From an uncultured Bacteroidales bacterium (GTDB taxonomy: Bacteria > Bacteroidota > Bacteroidia > Bacteroidales > UBA932), in the NCBI GenBank assembly GCA_946403855.1, contig CAMJBH010000006.1, forward strand, positions 1 to 64,000: a stretch of DNA of 64,000 nucleotides, written 5' to 3'. Positions 59,488-64,000 of the stretch are shown here, one piece after another. The stretch's first letter is position 1; every line of letters starts with the position of its first letter. The translations under genes were made by a program, and so were the position numbers. Below the pieces are notes generated by a model. That model ran no database searches, was not told the origin of the DNA, and saw only the letters and a list, made by a program, of their open reading frames with translations.

Positions 59488-59617
59488 CTGCCGGGGTGTA
59501 TTCGCCGGGGCTCGGTACGCCCCTACGGGGCTATCCTTCCCACCGCTACGCGGCGGGCCCCTCCCGTTCACGTGGCCACGGGCGGCCACGCCGGCCCCGG
59601 CGAATACACCCCGGCAG
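59488..59617. repeat. 130-bp compound palindrome (REP-like, copy 2)
   Basis: Arms 59488-59511 and 59594-59617 are a perfect 24-bp inverted repeat. The 82-bp centre contains GCCCCTACGGGGC, CCGCTACGCGG and GTGGCCACGGGCGGCCAC, and the block TTCCCACCGCTACGCGGC followed by GGGCCCCTCCC. This block resembles the centre of the element at 40647-40763. It lies between convergent genes, nine bases after the C26 stop codon and eight before the uvrA stop codon, and may also terminate both transcripts. Confidence 0.85.
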
Positions 59618-59625
59618 CAGCTGGT

Positions 59626-62412
59626 TTAGCGGAGAACTTCTTTCAAGAAGGGGCCCGTGACGCTGGCAGGATCTGCCGACACCTGCTCGGGAGTGCCTTG
59701 CGAAACCACTCTGCCGCCACGTCTGCCGCCCTCCGGCCCCATGTCGATCAGGTAGTCCACACTCTTGAGTATGTCGGGATTGTGCTCGATTATGATAACC
59801 GTGTTACCCTGATCGACAAGCTTCTGGAGCACATCCAGCAAGGTCTTTATGTCTTCGAAATGCAGACCGGTGGTGGGCTCGTCGAGCATGTAGAGGGTAT
59901 TCCCGGTTGCTTTGCGGAACAGCTCTGCCGCCAGTTTCATGCGCTGGCTCTCGCCACCTGACAGGGTGACGCTGGACTGTCCCAGATGCACATAACCGAG
60001 GCCGACATCCACCAGCGCCTTAAGCTTGGGCGCTATCTTCGGATGCGATTTGAAGAATTCGTAGGCCTCCGAAATGGGCATTTCGAGCACGTCGTTGATG
60101 TTCTTGCCTTTGTAATGGACGGCTAGTGTGTCCTCTTTGTAACGGTGTCCGCGGCAAGCGTCGCACACCACGGCCACAGATGGCAGGAAGTTCATTTCCA
60201 CCACCTTGATTCCTGCGCCTTTGCACTCTTCGCACCTGCCGCCGGCAACATTGAAGGAGAAGCGTCCGGCCTTGAAGCCGCGCACTTTTGCATCAGGTGT
60301 CTCTTCGAACAGGCGGCGTATATCGTCGAAAACACCGGTGAAGGTGGCCGGGTTGGAACGTGGCGAGCGTCCTATGGGACTCTGGTCGATTTCGATTACC
60401 TTGTCTATATTCTCCACCCCTTCCAAGCCGCTGTATGGCAGTGGCTTTTGCTTGGAGTGGTAGAAACGGGCCTTCAGAATAGGCATCAGCGTTTCGTTGA
60501 CCAGCGAGCTTTTGCCGCTGCCGGACACACCGCTCACCCCTATAAGGCATCCAAGGGGGAAGCTGACGTCTAAGTTCTTCAGATTGTTGCCGCTTGCGCC
60601 TTTGATGGTCAGAAACTTGCCGTTGCCGGGACGGCGTGTGGACGGGACCTCTATTTTCTTGTGCCCGGCGAGATACTCCCGTGTAACAGATTGCTCGGGA
60701 CTAAAATCGTCTTGTTCTGTCCCGGAGGAGGCGGTTTCGCTGGCATTTGCCGGCCCGGAGTAGCAGATGCGGCCTCCCTGGGTGCCGGCACCCGGCCCCA
60801 CGTCCACCAACCAGTCAGCGCTCCTCATGGTCTCTTCGTCATGCTCCACCACAATTACGGTGTTTCCCTCGTCGCGCAACTTCTTGAGCGACGAAATGAG
60901 TTTGCGGTTGTCGCGCTGATGCAGGCCTATTGACGGCTCATCGAGGATGTAGATCACGCCCACCAGCTTCGAACCGATCTGGGTGGCTAGCCTGATGCGC
61001 TGGCTCTCGCCACCAGAAAGCGATGCCGTGGCCCTGTCGAGCGAAAGGTATTCGAGCCCAACATCGACCAGGAATTCGAGCCTGTCGCTGAGTTCCCTCA
61101 GTACGTCGCGGGCTACAGCTTTCCCTCGGCCGCTGAGCTTGCCGTCCAGGGAACGAATCCAGCTTAGCAGCTCCGAGATTTCCAGTGAAGACACCTCCGA
61201 TATGGTGCGTCCGTCGATGCGGAAGCAGTTGGTCTCTTCTTTCAGGCGCGTTCCGTGGCACTGCGGACACACTATTCGGTCTTCTACGTCGCCGACTACT
61301 CCTTCCCAGACGGTCATCTGGGCAAGATTTCCTTCCCCTACCCTGTATAAGTCTTCTGACCCATTGATAATCAAAGATATGAATTCCTGCGGAATGTCTT
61401 CTATAGGCTCGTAGAGAGAAAAGTTGTGCTTGCGCGCCATGGCACGGACCACTTCGAACTTGCGGTTGGCTCTTTCTTTGCCGAGCGGCGCTATGCCTCC
61501 GGCCGCAATGGAAAGATGAGGATCGGGAATCAGGGCTTCCATGCTTATGTCGGCCACTGTTCCGAGTCCTTTGCAGTACGGACAGCATCCTTCGGGGGAG
61601 TTGAACGAGAAGCTGTGAGGCGCCGGTTCCTGAAGCGAGACACCCGATTCGGGATCTACCAGATGCTTTGAAAAATGCCTTAACTGCCCGTCATCTATAG
61701 AAAGGACGGCAACAGATCCCTTGCCTATGCCTATCGCGCTGGCGACAGAACTGCGTATCCGGCTCAAGTCTCCTTCTCCGGGCTTCAGTTTGTCCACCAC
61801 GAGTTCTATGAAGTGGGCCTTGTAGCGGTCCAGGGCTTCAACTTCGGCCAGTTCGGTGATCTCTCCGTCTATTCTTATCTGAGAATACCCCCTTCGTCTC
61901 ATCTGCTCGAAAAGTTCCCGGTAGTGGCCCTTTCGGCCCCTAACCAGAGGAGCGAGCAGAATGCACTTGCGGCCCTCGTATTCCGACATTATGAGATCTA
62001 CAATCTGGGAGTCCGTGTAGCGGACCATTTCCTTGCCGCTGACAGGGGAGTAGGCGGTGGATGCTTTGGCGTAGAGGAGACGCAGGAAATCGTATATTTC
62101 CGTGATTGTACCGACGGTAGAACGCGGATTCGCCGACGTCGTCTTCTGTTCAATGGCTATGATGGGACTCAGTCCGTCAATGCTTTCCACGTCCGGCTTT
62201 TCCAGCACTCCCATGAAGTGTTTGGCGTAGGGGGAAAGGGTGTTCATGTAGCGCCTCTGGCCTTCGGCATAGATGGTGTCGAATGCAAGCGAACTCTTGC
62301 CGCTGCCGCTCAAGCCGGTAATAACTACATATTTGCCTCGGGGAATATCTACATTAACTCCTTTGAGGTTATGGGCTCTCGCACCACGTATCTTGATAGT
62401 CTCTTCTGCCAT
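59626..62412 (-). CDS. uvrA: excinuclease ABC subunit A
   Basis: 928 residues from the ATG at 62412 (MAEETIKIRGARAHNLKGV); five codons of upstream frame were dropped. Damage-recognition ATPase of nucleotide excision repair. Two ABC halves: Walker A GLSGSGKSSL and GVSGSGKSSL, ABC signatures LSGGESQRIRL and LSGGESQRMKL, plus zinc-finger cysteines (CCPYCKGLG, CEECKGAG, CDACRGH). Normal length. It follows recO after 16 bases on the minus strand. Confidence 0.97.
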   Translation of the reverse strand: MAEETIKIRGARAHNLKGVNVDIPRGKYVVITGLSGSGKSSLAFDTIYAEGQRRYMNTLSPYAKHFMGVLEKPDVESIDGLSPIIAIEQKTTSANPRSTVGTITEIYDFLRLLYAKASTAYSPVSGKEMVRYTDSQIVDLIMSEYEGRKCILLAPLVRGRKGHYRELFEQMRRRGYSQIRIDGEITELAEVEALDRYKAHFIELVVDKLKPGEGDLSRIRSSVASAIGIGKGSVAVLSIDDGQLRHFSKHLVDPESGVSLQEPAPHSFSFNSPEGCCPYCKGLGTVADISMEALIPDPHLSIAAGGIAPLGKERANRKFEVVRAMARKHNFSLYEPIEDIPQEFISLIINGSEDLYRVGEGNLAQMTVWEGVVGDVEDRIVCPQCHGTRLKEETNCFRIDGRTISEVSSLEISELLSWIRSLDGKLSGRGKAVARDVLRELSDRLEFLVDVGLEYLSLDRATASLSGGESQRIRLATQIGSKLVGVIYILDEPSIGLHQRDNRKLISSLKKLRDEGNTVIVVEHDEETMRSADWLVDVGPGAGTQGGRICYSGPANASETASSGTEQDDFSPEQSVTREYLAGHKKIEVPSTRRPGNGKFLTIKGASGNNLKNLDVSFPLGCLIGVSGVSGSGKSSLVNETLMPILKARFYHSKQKPLPYSGLEGVENIDKVIEIDQSPIGRSPRSNPATFTGVFDDIRRLFEETPDAKVRGFKAGRFSFNVAGGRCEECKGAGIKVVEMNFLPSVAVVCDACRGHRYKEDTLAVHYKGKNINDVLEMPISEAYEFFKSHPKIAPKLKALVDVGLGYVHLGQSSVTLSGGESQRMKLAAELFRKATGNTLYMLDEPTTGLHFEDIKTLLDVLQKLVDQGNTVIIIEHNPDILKSVDYLIDMGPEGGRRGGRVVSQGTPEQVSADPASVTGPFLKEVLR

Positions 62413-62428
62413 TGGTTCGGTATGCAAA

Positions 62429-63079
62429 TTATTTATACAATTCCCTGAGCACTCCCAGCGAGCGTATTTCCAGGCGGGATTCCGTGTGGAAAGCCAGGTA
62501 GTCGAGAAGGATGGACGCGACGTCGCTGCGCTGGGTGCCGTTCATGGGTATTAGCATGGACTCTGCTGCACTGCTCTGCAGGAAGCGTTTGACCACGCCG
62601 TAGCTTTCGCCGGCGAACGGGGCCAGGTCGTCGATGGACGGACTGAAGCCGAGCTGCACGGCCAGCTCCAGCAGGAAACGGAGGTGGTAGTTGGCAAAAT
62701 CGCTTTTCAGGGCGTCCAGGGTAAGGATGCTTCGCCTGCACCAGTCGAACAGGTCTTCGCCGCCTTCTCCTTCACGGAGCGTGCGGAACAGCACTTCGCT
62801 CATAAACATGGTCATGCTGTTCTTGTGCAGGTCTGTGCGAATCCCGGTGAGAGGCTCGTCAAGGCTCATGCCGTGCAGGCGCCATAGCTCCGACTTGGGG
62901 TTTTCACTCACCTCGCCGTTCACTATGGACAGCGGCTGCAACAAGCTGCCGGAAAGCTTGCGCGAAGCGCTCACAATGAAGCTTCTGCGCCCCCAGCCCG
63001 GACTCAACGTGTGCACCACGATGGACGAATCTCCGATCTTGGTGATGCCCAGCACTATGAAGCGGGAGGCGTGCTCCAT
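62429..63079 (-). CDS. recO: DNA repair protein RecO
   Basis: 216 residues. It has an N-terminal OB domain (FIVLGITKIGDSSIVVHTLSPGWGRRSFIV) and a helical C-terminal part (FDWCRRSILTLDAL..NYHLRFLLELAVQLGFSP), typical for Bacteroidota RecO, whose C4 zinc site is often missing; none is seen here. RecO helps load RecA on SSB-coated DNA. It starts three bases after the kinase stop codon and is grouped with uvrA. Confidence 0.92.
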   Translation of the reverse strand: MEHASRFIVLGITKIGDSSIVVHTLSPGWGRRSFIVSASRKLSGSLLQPLSIVNGEVSENPKSELWRLHGMSLDEPLTGIRTDLHKNSMTMFMSEVLFRTLREGEGGEDLFDWCRRSILTLDALKSDFANYHLRFLLELAVQLGFSPSIDDLAPFAGESYGVVKRFLQSSAAESMLIPMNGTQRSDVASILLDYLAFHTESRLEIRSLGVLRELYK

Positions 63080-63082
63080 GGC

Positions 63083-64000
63083 CTACAGGGTCTGTCCGCC
63101 GATAAACTCCCTCATGATGGAGGTGGGAGGTATGGCTGCTATCTCCGAAGGCTTGAGAGCCGTGACCCTCACGAGGAACTCCAGCAGCGAGGCGGCCTTG
63201 GGGTAGGCCGGAGATGACTCGGCGATGGCGTACAGCAAAGGCTCTGCGTAGTACTTCAAAAGGGGCACGTCATAGAGCGTAGAGGAGTTGAACACCACTT
63301 GGGCGTTTTCTTCGAAGGGGAAGATGTTCAGGGTCTCTCCGCGGCGTACCGACGGCCAGCGGAGTATATTGTCCTCGGGGCTGATGCCGCGTACGCGGTT
63401 GTCGCGCACGATGCGGCGCAGCAGCCTCTTGTCGGTGGTGCTGTTGTGCACTTTCTCTCCTCCGGGGAGGGAGCTGAGGGCGCTGATGTATATTCGGAAT
63501 ATCCTGTCCTGGTCCACCTCGTAGGTGAGCGCAGGGTTGAGGGCATGTATGCCTTCCATGAACAGGATATCGTGCTTTTCCAGCTTCAGGGCCCTTGCGG
63601 GGTCCATGATGGTGCGGCCTTCCTTGAAGTCGAACTTGGGTATGATGACTTCCTTACCGGACAGCAGGTCGTTGAGATTCTGGTTGAGCAGCTCTATGTT
63701 CATTGCGCCCAGAGCCTCGAAATCGTATTCGCCGTTTTCGTCCAGCGGAGTCTGTTCGCGGGGCAGGAAGTAGTTGTCCAGCTCGATAACCTTCGGGGAG
63801 ATGCCCAGCACGCGGCACTGTTGGGCGATGCGCAGCGAACTGCTGGTCTTGCCGCTGGAGCTCGGGCCTGATATCATGACTATGCTGGAATGCTGCCTGC
63901 GCCAGAAAATCTGGTCGGCAGCCTCGGCGTATTTGCGTTCCTGACGCGCTTCGCACAGGTTTATCAGCGGTATGGCATCTCCTGCCTGCACTACTTCGTT
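63083..64000 (-). CDS. nucleoside (uridine-type) kinase, C-terminal part, truncated by the window end
   Basis: At least 305 residues are in the window and the frame remains open to base 64000, so the N-terminus is outside. The kinase domain has the P-loop GPSSSGKTS, LDNYFLPREQTPLDENGEYDFEAL, MEGIHALNP and a uridine-kinase-like core. Bacteroidota homologues are about 550 residues with N-terminal TGS and threonyl-tRNA-synthetase-like domains before this kinase part; that portion would lie beyond the end. First visible gene of kinase-recO-uvrA. Confidence 0.88.
   Translation of the reverse strand, partial: NEVVQAGDAIPLINLCEARQERKYAEAADQIFWRRQHSSIVMISGPSSSGKTSSSLRIAQQCRVLGISPKVIELDNYFLPREQTPLDENGEYDFEALGAMNIELLNQNLNDLLSGKEVIIPKFDFKEGRTIMDPARALKLEKHDILFMEGIHALNPALTYEVDQDRIFRIYISALSSLPGGEKVHNSTTDKRLLRRIVRDNRVRGISPEDNILRWPSVRRGETLNIFPFEENAQVVFNSSTLYDVPLLKYYAEPLLYAIAESSPAYPKAASLLEFLVRVTALKPSEIAAIPPTSIMREFIGGQTL

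Noticed and set aside
1..64000. tRNA, rRNA or other structured RNA genes
   Set aside because: No cloverleaf, rRNA core or known riboswitch pattern was recognised by eye in the intergenic gaps; a covariance-model scan would be the proper test.

Overview
The window is a stretch of bacterial chromosome from a member of the Bacteroidota, almost certainly order Bacteroidales. The evidence is the promoter style (TAnnTTTG -7 elements, sometimes with a TTTG -33 box, and no clear Shine-Dalgarno sites). It is supported by the many Sec/SPII lipoproteins, BACON and fimbrillin-like domains, FISUMP (Fibrobacter succinogenes major paralogous) modules, Oar-type TonB-dependent receptors, and a nucleoside kinase next to recO. 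Base composition looks moderately GC-rich. I cannot name a genus. No rRNA, tRNA, CRISPR array, prophage or intact insertion sequence was recognised.

Layout. 1-5.7 kb: a compound palindromic repeat, a 42-residue small protein, a giant fimbrillin/FISUMP/Ig-like lipoprotein and an Rpn-family nuclease. 5.7-9.8 kb (minus strand): NlpC/P60 hydrolase, a long hairpin, radA, a second member of the same small-protein family, and a fimbrillin-flavodoxin-cyclophilin-like lipoprotein. 9.9-14.3 kb: PheC-like lipoprotein with an EamA transporter, a duplicated-lobe secreted protein, and smpB/metK on the minus strand. 14.4-34.3 kb: a surface locus with two divergent Oar-like receptors, two BACON/OB-fold lipoproteins, a NUC-type nuclease, an EEP-family nuclease, a third TonB-dependent receptor, a DUF5689 lipoprotein and an M3 peptidase. 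34.3-40.3 kb: two small envelope proteins, then gpmI-manA-rnr. 40.3-41.3 kb: about 1 kb of non-coding DNA made of two phased repeat arrays. 41.3-49.7 kb: M28 peptidase, dapF, a small barrel protein, rsgA with a prenyl synthase, rdgB, an S41 protease and a U32 protein. 49.7-57.4 kb: pbpC divergent from an alpha-2-macroglobulin lipoprotein, then a second EamA transporter. 57.5-64 kb: an SGNH hydrolase with a C26 amidohydrolase lipoprotein, a palindromic repeat, and the minus-strand unit nucleoside kinase (cut by the window end), recO, uvrA.

Most notable. (1) Two unannotated small genes share the pattern V-x-[YF]-S-S-x-Q-x-L-L-x-D-S and an acidic, Trp-containing C-terminus, and each sits directly before a fimbrillin-domain lipoprotein. 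(2) The region 40293-40987 is an array of eleven dyads, TGACACG-N14-CGTGTCA and variants, repeating every 52 bp. This puts every half-site on roughly the same helical face. The array is interrupted by one palindromic element that has a relative at 59.5 kb and is followed by a second, 51-bp array. (3) The 17.9-34.3 kb locus reads as a cell-surface nucleic-acid capture and degradation system. (4) Six genes have TAnnTTTG placed only 4-6 bases before the ATG, which predicts leaderless mRNAs.
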